This document shows, in pieces, positions 21,881 through 30,149 of a stretch of DNA of 35,218 nt. This stretch comes from Caldisericales bacterium (lineage in GTDB: Bacteria; Caldisericota; Caldisericia; JAAYUI01): positions 13,159 through 48,376 of the forward strand of contig JAKIZT010000015.1 of NCBI GenBank assembly GCA_022707885.1, read 5' to 3'. A program made the translations under genes and the position numbers. A model generated the notes under the pieces. That model worked only from the letters and a program-made list of their open reading frames with translations. It was not told where the DNA came from and ran no database searches. Numbering within the stretch: the stretch's first letter is position 1; each line of letters starts with the position of its first letter.

Positions 21881-23358
21881 AGACCATCATAAATTATCTT
21901 CCCCTCTGGAGGGTTCAACGCTTTTCCCAAGATGGACACTGCTTCAAAAATACCATCTGGGTCTTCATCTATGAGTGAGATTCGGATTGCCTGTAATCCT
22001 GCCCCTTCTGGAACGAAAAAGGATCCTGGCGAGACAAGGAGACCCATTGAAGCAGCCCTCGCGGCAACCTCATCACCAAGCATGCCAGGGGTTTCTATCC
22101 AGACTGTCGCTCCTCCAGGGTTGCTCCAAATCCTTACATTATGCTTGAGGTATTTTGATGCAGCAGCAAAGAATGCAACCTGTCTTTCAGCGAGCATTTT
22201 CTTCATTAGATGAATGCTTTTATCTAGCTGGCCGGATTCAATGTATTCATAAAGCCCCATCTGGGAAACAAACATTGGTGGACCGACAAGTATTCTGTGA
22301 AGGTTTTCAAGCTGGACAGTGACCCTTTTGGGGGCACAGACAAAACCAAGCCTTAAACCTTGCCATATAACCTTTGAAAAACTGGAAGTTGTTATAACCA
22401 GACCGCTATGATCAAGAGCAGAAAGCAGTGGTGGTTTTGGTGATCCTACATGCAGACCATACTGGTAGTCGTCTTCCAGTATTGGGATTCTGTATTTTGA
22501 TGCGATGGAGATGAGTTCTTTCCTGTGTGCTTCAGAAGTGGTGACACCTGTCGGGTTGTGCGATGTCGGAATAGTGTAGATTAGTTTTGGTTTTCCAGTC
22601 TGAAGGGCTATCTTTAATGCCTCCAGGTCCATTCCGTCTTCCCTCATTGGAATTTCAATGAGTCTGCACCTTGCCCAAACAAGCCACCTAAGTGCTGCAA
22701 AGTGCGTAGGACGTTCAACAATAACCATATCGCCCTCCTCAAGGAGAAGCGAAAAAACAAGGGTATTTGCAATGCTGGAGCCTGGCGTAATCACAAGACC
22801 ACGCGGATCCATATCCACCCCATCAAGCGCAAGTCTGCGGCCAATCTCCTCAACAAGTGGCGGGAACCCGCTAACATTTCTAAAACCAACAGTTGAAAGA
22901 CCCTTTCTTCTGGTGATCCTGGCAATTGATTTGATTATAGGTTCAGAAAAAAGTTCCGGCGGAGGGTAATTATTGATCATCTTGTAATGCCTGCCAATTG
23001 ATTGGGGAAGGTGTGGTATCTGGAAGTGGACACCAGCCTGCGGGTTCCTTACAAATTTCTCTCCCCACGGGAAAAAAAGATCATTCAACTGGCTCTTTTT
23101 GTTTTCGGATCCATGGCTGTGGTCGGATATGACAATGGTCCCCTGACCAACTTGAGAAACAACGTAACCTTCCTGGGAGAGCAACTCATAGGCAGCCACT
23201 ACAGTGTTTCTGTTGACTTTAAGGGTTTTTGCCAGATCTCTTGTTGAAGGAAGCCTGGAACCTTTGTGAAGGTCACCGGAGGCAATAAGATTTATTACGC
23301 CCTGTTTTATCTGATGTACGAGATTGAGTTTTCCATTCCGTTCAAGAGGAATGAACAT
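21877..23358 (-). CDS. MocR/PdxR-type regulator (GntR winged helix fused to aminotransferase domain)
   Basis: 493 residues. A GntR winged helix occupies about 10-78 (SRLPSTRDLAKTLKVNRNTV is the helix-turn-helix). The rest is a fold-type I aminotransferase domain with TIPTSHNPTG (262-271), EDDYQYGLH (295-303) and SSFSKVIWQGLRLGF (325-339), in which Lys329 would bind pyridoxal phosphate. The family uses PLP or an amino-acid adduct as a signal and often controls vitamin B6, GABA or amino-acid genes. It is the last gene of the five-gene minus-strand operon and overlaps the pentapeptide gene by 17 bases. Its target is not evident. Confidence 0.94.
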   Translation of the reverse strand: MFIPLERNGKLNLVHQIKQGVINLIASGDLHKGSRLPSTRDLAKTLKVNRNTVVAAYELLSQEGYVVSQVGQGTIVISDHSHGSENKKSQLNDLFFPWGEKFVRNPQAGVHFQIPHLPQSIGRHYKMINNYPPPELFSEPIIKSIARITRRKGLSTVGFRNVSGFPPLVEEIGRRLALDGVDMDPRGLVITPGSSIANTLVFSLLLEEGDMVIVERPTHFAALRWLVWARCRLIEIPMREDGMDLEALKIALQTGKPKLIYTIPTSHNPTGVTTSEAHRKELISIASKYRIPILEDDYQYGLHVGSPKPPLLSALDHSGLVITTSSFSKVIWQGLRLGFVCAPKRVTVQLENLHRILVGPPMFVSQMGLYEYIESGQLDKSIHLMKKMLAERQVAFFAAASKYLKHNVRIWSNPGGATVWIETPGMLGDEVAARAASMGLLVSPGSFFVPEGAGLQAIRISLIDEDPDGIFEAVSILGKALNPPEGKIIYDGL

Positions 23359-24301
23359 CAGATTTTTTTCTTCTGCCCAAAATCGCCACCATTGTCAGAA
23401 TGATGGCCAATGCCACCAGAACAAGTCCTACCACAAGGGCAATATGTGGACCTATCTGTTTTTCATCATCCTTTGCGCCAAAAACTTCAAGCTGACGCTG
23501 GCAAAAAGCTTTTCTCTCAGAGAATTTGTCTGCAAAATCTTTTTTGCCCAGGCCATCATACAGTGCTGCAAGATCATCGTAGCACAATATTGCTTCGTTA
23601 TAGGAACCTGATATCTCAGTACCTACCTTGAAATCACCCCAATCAATGGTTTCCATTCCGGTTGCTTTCGCGAATTGCCCCGGCATGAAAAATACATGCT
23701 CAAACCTTGCCTTGTCAAAATTGACTCCATCAAGTCTTGCTGACACAAAATATGTTTCCTTGCAAAGGGAGCCTTTAAAGCTCGAGCCATCAAGCCAGGC
23801 GCCAATGAGATTGCATTTGGTAAGGTTGGCATTGTCAAAGTTTGCGTTGTAGGCAAATGAATAGCCAAAATCCGATTTCTCAAGGTTTGCGTCGCCAAAG
23901 TTGCACTCAAGCAATACTTTTGATGAAAACATGGCATAGCTAAGGTTCGCCTTTGTGAAGTCCGATTTTGACCAAATCATCGAGTGGAGTGTGTAATAGC
24001 TTAAATCAACGTTATGAAGATAACAGCCAATCATGGATGCATTAAGAGCATCTTCAGATTTGACAAGAGAGAGTTCATAGTTCTTCTTGCCATCAATATG
24101 TGAATGCAATGGACAATAACCACCATCCCTGACCATTCTCTGGCATTTGTAATGAACCACCGAGGTTTTTCCAAACTGGTCCATAGACATATAGTCTGAT
24201 TCGTAAATGCAGGCCTCTGGAAGGGCAAATGCAAACTGAATAAAATTGGAAGAAACAATGGTAAGCACGACAGCAAATACGATTGCAAATTTGGTTCTCA
24301 A
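23342..24301 (-). CDS. Membrane-anchored pentapeptide-repeat protein
   Basis: 319 residues. A signal peptide (RTKFAIVFAVVLTIVSSNF, ending near FALPEA) is followed by a Cys/His cluster (YKCQRMVRDGGYCPLHSH), which resembles a small zinc-binding knuckle. About 90-215 are pentapeptide repeats of the A(D/N)Lxx type (FTKANLSYAM, LEKSDFGYSF, FDNANLTKCNLIGAWLDG) predicted to form a right-handed quadrilateral beta helix. A final hydrophobic helix (about 287-309) and a basic tail anchor the C-terminus. I prefer TTG 24301, which has AAGGAG seven bases upstream and begins one base after the previous stop; GTG 24331 would overlap the neighbour. Function unknown; the domain is extracytoplasmic. Confidence 0.82.
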   Translation of the reverse strand: MRTKFAIVFAVVLTIVSSNFIQFAFALPEACIYESDYMSMDQFGKTSVVHYKCQRMVRDGGYCPLHSHIDGKKNYELSLVKSEDALNASMIGCYLHNVDLSYYTLHSMIWSKSDFTKANLSYAMFSSKVLLECNFGDANLEKSDFGYSFAYNANFDNANLTKCNLIGAWLDGSSFKGSLCKETYFVSARLDGVNFDKARFEHVFFMPGQFAKATGMETIDWGDFKVGTEISGSYNEAILCYDDLAALYDGLGKKDFADKFSERKAFCQRQLEVFGAKDDEKQIGPHIALVVGLVLVALAIILTMVAILGRRKKSDVHSS

Positions 24302-24302
24302 A

Positions 24303-24920
24303 TTATTGCTCCTTGAAGACGTTGGATTCACAACTCATTGTGCAACCAGCACAGCCAACATCATTTGACCGTCTTTGCCTCCACCAGGCAAGAAGGGGTA
24401 TTGCTATTAAAAGTATCCAGCTCCAGGAGAGAGCTGTCATGAATTTTTCATAAAATTTGGATGGTTCCCAGATCGCAAGAACAGCAATCATGGCGCCATA
24501 GGAAAGGATGCTGGCAATGGTGGTAACCAGCCAGGCCTGCATGTACCTTCTCAATGAAGCATACGTGGCCACAAACACAAAAGCTGCCGGTATGCCTATG
24601 AAGCTGTTGAGGCACGGAATAAAAAAGAAGTAAAAAGTTGAAGCAATAATGTTGATCAAAAGGAGTTCCCAGGCAGCATAATGCCTGACACCTGACAAAA
24701 AAACGCCAACAGCAATGGTCCTCAGAATACAGCCAACATAAGGAATGATGTTGTCAATAAGGGGGCCTGTGAAGATATAAACAACGGTCACGGCAGCGGT
24801 CACAACACCAAGTTCTGCTATCCTGTCGGTTGGAATTTTACTTCTTTTTTTCTTGGCCATTCTCGTGATGGACGGAGTCTGAATTGTTTGCTGGTTTGGC
24901 TGTGTTGGGGTTTTCTCCAT
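24303..24920 (-). CDS. Polytopic membrane protein with Cys-rich cytosolic or external tail
   Basis: 205 residues. After a polar, Gln/Thr-rich start (MEKTPTQPNQQTIQTPSITR) and a basic AKKKRSK segment come about five hydrophobic helices (roughly 40-65, 70-90, 95-125, 130-155, 170-190). The C-terminal tail holds GCAGCTMSCESN, a C-x2-C-x3-C cluster that could bind metal or form disulfides. The start at 24920 follows the previous stop by two bases; an extended frame to 24998 would run into the rhodanese gene. I do not recognise a family. It is coupled to its neighbours in the five-gene operon, next to another cysteine-cluster protein. Confidence 0.75.
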   Translation of the reverse strand: MEKTPTQPNQQTIQTPSITRMAKKKRSKIPTDRIAELGVVTAAVTVVYIFTGPLIDNIIPYVGCILRTIAVGVFLSGVRHYAAWELLLINIIASTFYFFFIPCLNSFIGIPAAFVFVATYASLRRYMQAWLVTTIASILSYGAMIAVLAIWEPSKFYEKFMTALSWSWILLIAIPLLAWWRQRRSNDVGCAGCTMSCESNVFKEQ

Positions 24921-24922
24921 CT

Positions 24923-25531
24923 TTACTTTTCGACCTCGATCTCGCCATCCCAGGCCTTCATGCCACCAACGAGATAGCCTGTATTGTAAAATCTCCATTT
25001 TTCGACAATATCATCGCCGATTTTCCGGTAATCTTCATTGCCATCACCAACGATTATGATTGGGGTCTTTCTGTTTACAGACCAGATGTCTTCTTTCAAT
25101 GTTGGAAGTGGCATTGGTAAAGCACCAGAGATATGGCCTTTTTCATATTCTTCAACAGATCTGATATCTATGACCATCGGCCCAAGGTCAGTTTTTCTGA
25201 GCAGTGATTTAATGTCCTTTGAGTCATATCTGTGAAAGTACCGGTTTATAACGGCAGCACAGACATCACACTGGGTGCAAGCTATTGCGACTCTTGCCCC
25301 AGCAGGTGTGTCATCAAATCCGAGCATCTGGAGGACGGTATCCCACTTGTCACCCCAGTTCTCAGTGAGCGACCTCCACATCTCCCTGAATGCAAAATTG
25401 ACTTGCCACTTTACTTTGTTCGGGGACAAGAGCCATGCCCCGCCCATAAATATGGCAAGGGCCAGGATGGCGGCCACAAAAGGCCGCCATCTGGCCCAAA
25501 GATTCTTCTTTTGTTTTGATGATTGGTCCAT
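24923..25531 (-). CDS. Membrane-anchored degenerate rhodanese-domain protein
   Basis: 202 residues. One N-terminal membrane helix (about 16-36) and a juxtamembrane region with ACTQCDVC (C-x2-C-x2-C, around 83-90) precede a rhodanese domain (about 105-200). The domain has MVIDIRSVEEYEKGHISGAL and GYLVGGMKAWDGEI, but the active-site loop reads VGDGNEDYRK where active rhodaneses have a CRxGxR loop, so the catalytic cysteine is missing. Non-catalytic rhodanese domains often serve as binding modules. ATG 25531 begins four bases after the NHL gene's stop codon. Confidence 0.83.
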   Translation of the reverse strand: MDQSSKQKKNLWARWRPFVAAILALAIFMGGAWLLSPNKVKWQVNFAFREMWRSLTENWGDKWDTVLQMLGFDDTPAGARVAIACTQCDVCAAVINRYFHRYDSKDIKSLLRKTDLGPMVIDIRSVEEYEKGHISGALPMPLPTLKEDIWSVNRKTPIIIVGDGNEDYRKIGDDIVEKWRFYNTGYLVGGMKAWDGEIEVEK

Positions 25532-25535
25532 CAAA

Positions 25536-27113
25536 TTACTTCGTCCCGTAGGCCTCTTTTACTTTAACTGTGCTTGGCATTAGGAATATGACTTCATCAT
25601 TCGGGGTTTTTGGCATTTCGTTCTTGGTCTTGAACCTTACCTCAGCACCAAAGGCTTCTGCAATGAAACGTGCCGGAACCATTGTCCTGTCGTTTACATT
25701 TTCCGGTTTTACCTTGGGATTTGTTGAATCAATAGGTGCTGGTTTCCCATTGATCGAGCCGACCGGGTTGTTAAGGCAAACCGTAACAACTGTTTTTGGG
25801 TAGACAAGCTTGTCAGAGAAAACAATCTTGTCCAGAGTGAATGTTGCACACCTAGTCTTCTCGTTCCAATCAACCTTGCACTCGTAGGTTACGCCCTTCT
25901 TCGGGTCCTTGTTTGTGAGAACATTCTCAGCGATCCAGCGAAGTGGGACCATTGTCCTGCTATTGATTATCTGGGAGTATGGTTTTATTGAGACTTTCGT
26001 TTCGTCAACAGAGGCAAAATACTTTTTGAGCTGGTTTCTGATCACATGGATATATATTGGTGGCGGGTTCATCGGGTCATTGAGTGTAAGGAGAAGCTGA
26101 TACTTCTTTGGTGAATCAACGCTTGCAAGCTTGTAAATGCGCTGGCCATCTTCTGCGGCATCTGCCACCCAGATGTTGTAATCCATGTCGATCGCACAGG
26201 CGACAATATTGTTGAAAAGTGGCTTGCCATCAACCATTGGCTGGATGGTATCAAGATACTTGCCATACTCATCAAAAACCTGGATTCTGTGATTGCCCTG
26301 GTCACAGATGTAATATCTGTTTGGCGAGTCATCATTGTAATCCGGAATGATGTAAACTGGCTTGTTGAACTGCTTCGGGCCATCACCCTTCTCGCCCCAT
26401 TCCATTACGAATTCGCCTGATCTTCTGAATTTCTGGATCCTGTTGTTCCCAGTGTCAGCCACAAGGACATATCCCCTGCGGTCAACAGCTATACCTTCTG
26501 GGTTCCTGAACTGTCCACTGCCACTGCCAGCAGGAGCAGCACCGCTTTTATAGCCGTCCGGAACAGAAAATCTCATTCTGCCATAAACATCGCACTCGAC
26601 TGCCTGTTTGTCAAAATCAATGGCCGGCGGGTCAAACCTGCAGAACTTGTTTCCATCCCTGTCGATAACATAATTTCCAATATCATCTGCTATTTCAGTT
26701 TCTGATGCGTGCCACGGATTGACAAGCTCATCTTTGGATGGATCTCCGATTGGATGGTGAGGAACTGAGTCTGGGTTGAAGGTGAAGCATTTTTTGAGAA
26801 TGTGGTCAGTAACTGCAAAAACGTCAGTGATGCGGCACACTGAAACTGCTATGAGGCCTTTGTAGTCCCAGTTCGGACATGGGCCTTTTTTGTCTGTCTT
26901 GATGAAATCGGCAAGGTAGTTGCCCATCAGGTCGTACTTTATAACCCTGTTGTGGATAGAATCGGCAACGTATATGTAATAACCAAAGCTGTTTGATGCA
27001 ACGCCGAATATTTCGACATTTTCTGCTTTGGATGGCTTTGCAACAATGGCGCTGGAAGCCAAAATAGCGAAAGCCAGTACGACGAGTAGCACTTTCTTAA
27101 AACTTGTCCTCAT
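25536..27113 (-). CDS. Secreted NHL beta-propeller protein with two stalk domains
   Basis: 525 residues. A signal peptide (FKKVLLVVLAFAILASSAIV) is followed by an NHL-type propeller (about 35-350): YIYVADSIHNRVIKYDLMGN, GIAVDRRGYVLVADTGNN and RIQKF, YICDQGNHRIQVFDEYGKYL. The C-terminus carries two copper-amine-oxidase-N stalk repeats, RTMVPLRWIAEN (about 385) and RTMVPARFIAEAFGAEV (about 480). Propellers of this type bind ligands or partner proteins on the cell surface. GGAGG five bases before ATG 27113 sets the start. It heads the five-gene operon and has its own promoter. Confidence 0.93.
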   Translation of the reverse strand: MRTSFKKVLLVVLAFAILASSAIVAKPSKAENVEIFGVASNSFGYYIYVADSIHNRVIKYDLMGNYLADFIKTDKKGPCPNWDYKGLIAVSVCRITDVFAVTDHILKKCFTFNPDSVPHHPIGDPSKDELVNPWHASETEIADDIGNYVIDRDGNKFCRFDPPAIDFDKQAVECDVYGRMRFSVPDGYKSGAAPAGSGSGQFRNPEGIAVDRRGYVLVADTGNNRIQKFRRSGEFVMEWGEKGDGPKQFNKPVYIIPDYNDDSPNRYYICDQGNHRIQVFDEYGKYLDTIQPMVDGKPLFNNIVACAIDMDYNIWVADAAEDGQRIYKLASVDSPKKYQLLLTLNDPMNPPPIYIHVIRNQLKKYFASVDETKVSIKPYSQIINSRTMVPLRWIAENVLTNKDPKKGVTYECKVDWNEKTRCATFTLDKIVFSDKLVYPKTVVTVCLNNPVGSINGKPAPIDSTNPKVKPENVNDRTMVPARFIAEAFGAEVRFKTKNEMPKTPNDEVIFLMPSTVKVKEAYGTK

Positions 27114-27140
27114 AAGCACCTCCAGTAAGGATTCAAATTT

Positions 27141-27169
27141 AGTCTAATTTGCGCGATGATTAAAATCAA
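27141..27169 (-). promoter_or_regulatory. Promoter of the five-gene envelope operon
   Basis: On the minus strand TTGATT (27169-27164), 17-base spacer, TAGACT (27146-27141). The leader of about 25 bases includes the GGAGG site at the NHL gene. Confidence 0.5.
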
Positions 27170-27255
27170 TTAGGCCACTGCAAAAAAACAATTTCATGCA
27201 GAGTGTGTCCAATAATGTCTCTCTGGGATTTACCCTGGAGAAAAGGAGATTATTT

Positions 27256-27756
27256 ATGGTACTTTACGAAGAGAAATATACAGTGAAAACGATCGTCTGG
27301 GTTTCAATAATCGCAGGACTTATAATTATTGCCTCTAGTGTTGCTGTCTGGTTCAGCGTTCCGAAAACAGAAGAGCTCTGGCCAATCATCCTGATAAATG
27401 CTCTGGCCGTGTTACCAGCAATTTTTCTGCTTTCTGTCATGACAAGATTTATGGTGAAGGTTGATGAAAAAACCCTTTCATTTGGTTATCCGCCAATCAT
27501 CGTCAGGGTACCGCTTGAACAAATAGGCAGCATAACATTCACAAAAGTTGGTTTTCTGTCATCAGGTGGAATAGGCATCAGGTTTTCATCAGGTGGTGGA
27601 TGGAACTATGTCACATTCTGGGGTGACCTGGCAAGAGTTGAATGGGGCAATGGGAGAAGGCATGGTTTCTCGGTTAAAAATCCGGATGAAATCAGGAGGG
27701 TCCTGGGCAAGTTGCTTGGAAAAGACAAGATTTTTGAAGACTATTCAAAAAAATAA
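27256..27756 (+). CDS. Membrane PH-like (bPH) protein, first of three paralogues
   Basis: 166 residues. Two hydrophobic helices (about 12-32 and 42-62) are followed by a beta-rich cytosolic domain: FMVKVDEKTLSFGYPPIIVR, VPLEQIGSITFTKVGF, WGNGRRHGFSVKNPDEIRRV. The order (two helices, then strand 'xLxxGYPxxxxxVPLxxI') resembles bacterial PH-like domain proteins. AAAGGAG seven bases before ATG 27256 decides the start; the frame extends further upstream but without a better site. Two paralogues follow in tandem. Function unknown. Confidence 0.8.
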   Translation: MVLYEEKYTVKTIVWVSIIAGLIIIASSVAVWFSVPKTEELWPIILINALAVLPAIFLLSVMTRFMVKVDEKTLSFGYPPIIVRVPLEQIGSITFTKVGFLSSGGIGIRFSSGGGWNYVTFWGDLARVEWGNGRRHGFSVKNPDEIRRVLGKLLGKDKIFEDYSKK

Positions 27757-27798
27757 GCTTTTTAGCAATAATAAAAAGAAAAATCGCGGGAGGATGAT

Positions 27799-28281
27799 AT
27801 GGTTTTGTTTGAAGAAAAATATTTTGCAGAGAAAAATGCCCTGTGTTTTATATTTTCAATAATCGTGTTTATTCTTTGCAGCTACTTATTTTACATAACT
27901 ATTTTGGGGGTTCATGAGAGAATATTCTTTAGTGCAGTGATTGAATTATTGGCCCTCTTTATACTGTTCCTGGCAGCAATACACATATGGTACACTGTAA
28001 AAATTGATGAAGAAACACTTTCATTCGGTTTCATCATGTCCATGGGAAAAGTTCCGCTAAAAGAAATCAAACAGATTTTGTTCATTACTGATGGATCAAT
28101 CCTGAGGCCTTGGGGACACAATTGGAGGCAAATGGTTAATGGAACTTGTTTTCTTACAGGTTACGACGATATTGCAAAAGTGGAAAATGATAATGGCGAG
28201 GCAAAATATTTCTCCATAAAAAACACTGAGGAGGCCAGAAAAGTATTGACAAGTCTGCTTAGCAAAGAAAAAGTAATTTAG
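27799..28281 (+). CDS. Membrane PH-like (bPH) protein, second paralogue
   Basis: 160 residues with the same architecture as its neighbours: start MVLFEEKYFAE (nearly identical to MVLYEEKYTVK of the first copy), two hydrophobic helices (about 14-34 and 45-65), then VKIDEETLSFGFIMSMGKVP, LKEIKQILF and NGEAKYFSIKNTEEARKVL. GGGAGG is six bases before the ATG. It lies 42 bases after the first copy and is probably cotranscribed. Confidence 0.8.
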   Translation: MVLFEEKYFAEKNALCFIFSIIVFILCSYLFYITILGVHERIFFSAVIELLALFILFLAAIHIWYTVKIDEETLSFGFIMSMGKVPLKEIKQILFITDGSILRPWGHNWRQMVNGTCFLTGYDDIAKVENDNGEAKYFSIKNTEEARKVLTSLLSKEKVI

Positions 28282-28300
28282 GGGTCGTTGACTAAAAGAC

Positions 28301-28333
28301 AAATGCCATGTAGCTTCTTTCACATGGCATTTT
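28301..28333 (+). terminator. Hairpin between second and third paralogues
   Basis: An 11-base-pair stem (AAATGCCATGT with ACATGGCATTT) has a 10-base loop and is followed by a single extra T and GG, so the T tract lies largely inside the stem. It may be a weak terminator or a processing site separating the third gene's expression. Confidence 0.5.
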
Positions 28334-28352
28334 GGAGTTGAAGGAGGGGGAA

Positions 28353-28880
28353 ATGTTTTTTACAGAAGAGTATAGGATAAAAACATGGTGGCTTCTGTGT
28401 CTTCTATTCATTATGTCAATGTCTGCTGGTCAAGGCGGTTTATTAAAAACATTGAAAATGTCTCTCTGGGTATTTCAAAGCCATCTTCCTGCTACCGCAA
28501 AAATTCAACTCTCTCTTGTAATCCTGATTCCCTTACTTCTTTTTTTATTATGGCTAATTATTACAACCTATAGCCTTTCAAAGTATATAATCAGGGCAAG
28601 TAACAAATATTTGTGTTTTGGTTACTCTTCATTCCTCACGGAAGTTCCCATCAGCTCCATCCAGAAAGTGACTTTTGAAAAAATGGGTTTCTGGAGATCA
28701 ATAGGCATGATGCTGTACATCAATCAGGGCATAAGGCTCAATCAGGCTGTTTCTTTTGGCACCGGGGTCAAAGTTGATTGCGAAAACGGAAAAAAATATT
28801 TCTTCTCAATGAAAAATGCTGAGAGTTTCAGGAAAACCCTTATAGATCTGCTTGGTGAAGAAAAAATCCTGGTGGCCTGA
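28353..28880 (+). CDS. Membrane PH-like (bPH) protein, third paralogue
   Basis: 175 residues. The start MFFTEEYRIKTWW corresponds to the E-E-(K)-Y start of the other two. Two hydrophobic segments (about 12-28 and 55-80) precede IIRASNKYLCFGYSSFLTEV, PISSIQKVTFEKMGFWRS and NGKKYFFSMKNAESFRKTLI, the same C-terminal pattern. AAGGAGGGGG directly before ATG 28353 fixes the start. It is the most divergent copy, with a longer loop between the helices. Confidence 0.8.
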   Translation: MFFTEEYRIKTWWLLCLLFIMSMSAGQGGLLKTLKMSLWVFQSHLPATAKIQLSLVILIPLLLFLLWLIITTYSLSKYIIRASNKYLCFGYSSFLTEVPISSIQKVTFEKMGFWRSIGMMLYINQGIRLNQAVSFGTGVKVDCENGKKYFFSMKNAESFRKTLIDLLGEEKILVA

Positions 28881-28936
28881 AAACCAAAAATCCGCCCGGG
28901 CTTCACAATAATTTCACACCTGCCCTAAAATCCTTA

Positions 28937-28964
28937 TTCAAAAATTTCCCCGTCATGGTACAAT
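28937..28964 (+). promoter_or_regulatory. Promoter candidate for the glutaredoxin-like/thioredoxin operon
   Basis: TTCAAA (28937-28942), 16-base spacer, TACAAT (28959-28964), preceded by TGG as in extended -10 promoters. It would give a leader of about 130 bases with a GGGG-AATA-CCCC hairpin near 28982-28993. Confidence 0.4.
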
Positions 28965-29103
28965 GAAAAGGGAAAGGCAGGGGAATACCCCTTGCAGGTA
29001 TAATGGCATAAGGCTTTTTTATACCAGGCAATTTTGATAGTTTAACTAAAGGGTAGTTGAAGAATGCCTTCTATTGACTAAAATTTTTTGTCAAGGAGAA
29101 AGA

Positions 29104-29724
29104 ATGGACGCTCAGGAAGAGAAAATCAAGTTGGAATTGGCCAAAGCGTTTAAGGACACCCTTGCCAGGGATGTCGAGCTGACGCTGCTTCCAGACAAGG
29201 ATTTTGGGGAAGAATCGACCGACCTCAAAGAGTTTCTTGAGCAGATAGCTTCCCTCTCGCCAAAGCTCTCGGTTCGTGTCGGTGACAAAACCGCTGAGGT
29301 GGGGCCAATCCTGAAGGTAGGCGAAAACCTCGGTTACAAGCTGGAGTTCTGGGGCGCACCCTCCGGGCTGGAAGTTCAATCGCTGATAAAAGCAATAGTT
29401 CTTGCAAGCCAGGGGCCAGAAGCAGTCCTCGAGAACATCGCAAAAGGCGCCGGAGAATTCCCAAAACCAGTCGAGCTCACGCTTTTTGCCACAACAACAT
29501 GCCCATACTGTCCCTCTTCGGCCTTTTTCCTGATTTCTCTTGCGGTGGCCTCAAAAGAAAAGGCCCATTCAAAAATTGTCATGACCAGCTCTTTCCCAGA
29601 ACTGACAAAATCGTTCGGGATCCAGAGTGTTCCAGCGCTGGTTGTGGACGGAAAGAAAGAAACACTCAAGACCGGGGTAATACCCCTTCCTGAGTTGATT
29701 TCATACATTAAAAGCTCTATCTAG
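29104..29724 (+). CDS. Glutaredoxin-like/protein disulfide oxidoreductase with two thioredoxin folds
   Basis: 206 residues. The N-terminal half (about 1-115) has a thioredoxin-like outline without a CxxC motif; the C-terminal half has TTCPYCPSSAFF (131-142) with the redox pair Cys133-Cys136 and a cis-proline in IQSVPALVVDG. This double-fold plan is that of the PDO/Grx-like proteins of archaea and thermophiles and of the N-terminus of AhpF. AAGGAG five bases before ATG 29104 sets the start. It is followed by trxA after 20 bases, so the two are probably an operon for disulfide reduction. Confidence 0.88.
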   Translation: MDAQEEKIKLELAKAFKDTLARDVELTLLPDKDFGEESTDLKEFLEQIASLSPKLSVRVGDKTAEVGPILKVGENLGYKLEFWGAPSGLEVQSLIKAIVLASQGPEAVLENIAKGAGEFPKPVELTLFATTTCPYCPSSAFFLISLAVASKEKAHSKIVMTSSFPELTKSFGIQSVPALVVDGKKETLKTGVIPLPELISYIKSSI

Positions 29725-29744
29725 AACAGGTATAGGAGGAAACA

Positions 29745-30071
29745 ATGGCAGTACAGCACATCAACGATGACGAGTATGACAAGCTGGTCAAGGAAGGCAA
29801 ACCCCTCGTGGTGGATTTCTGGGCCCCCTGGTGCGGTCCGTGCCGCATGATTGGCCCGATCTTTGAGGAAATCTCAAACACCCTGGGCGACAAGGTCACC
29901 TTTGCCAAGATCAACGTGGACGAGAACCAGAAGGCCGCCTCACAAAACGGCGTGACCTCGATCCCGTCGATTATCTTCTTCAAAGATGGCAAGAGGATTG
30001 ACACTCTGATTGGCGCGGTCCCGAAACCCATGCTCGAGCAGAAGATAAAAGCCGTTTTCGCAATTCAATAA
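29745..30071 (+). CDS. trxA: Thioredoxin
   Basis: 108 residues, the classical length. The active site is FWAPWCGPCRMIGPIF, with Cys30 and Cys33, and the cis-proline lies in GVTSIPSIIFFKDGK. It reduces protein disulfides in the cytoplasm. AGGAGG lies 6 bases before the ATG. No thioredoxin reductase gene is in the window. It is the last gene of the pair, followed by a strong terminator. Confidence 0.98.
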   Translation: MAVQHINDDEYDKLVKEGKPLVVDFWAPWCGPCRMIGPIFEEISNTLGDKVTFAKINVDENQKAASQNGVTSIPSIIFFKDGKRIDTLIGAVPKPMLEQKIKAVFAIQ

Positions 30072-30095
30072 ATCTCTAAGCAAAAACCCAAACAT

Positions 30096-30124
30096 AAAGC
30101 CGGAGGTCTTCCCCTCCGGCTTTT
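30096..30124 (+). terminator. Rho-independent terminator after trxA
   Basis: An 11-base-pair stem AAAGCCGGAGG/CCTCCGGCTTT with a 6-base loop and T tract, 25 bases after the stop codon. Confidence 0.92.
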
Positions 30125-30149
30125 GAATTATTATTAACTGCTTGTAATC

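Noticed and set aside
28996..29006. TATAAT sequence upstream of the glutaredoxin-like gene
   Set aside because: A perfect -10 hexamer, but no -35-like element at 16-18 bases; the TTCAAA/TACAAT pair upstream is better supported, though still uncertain.
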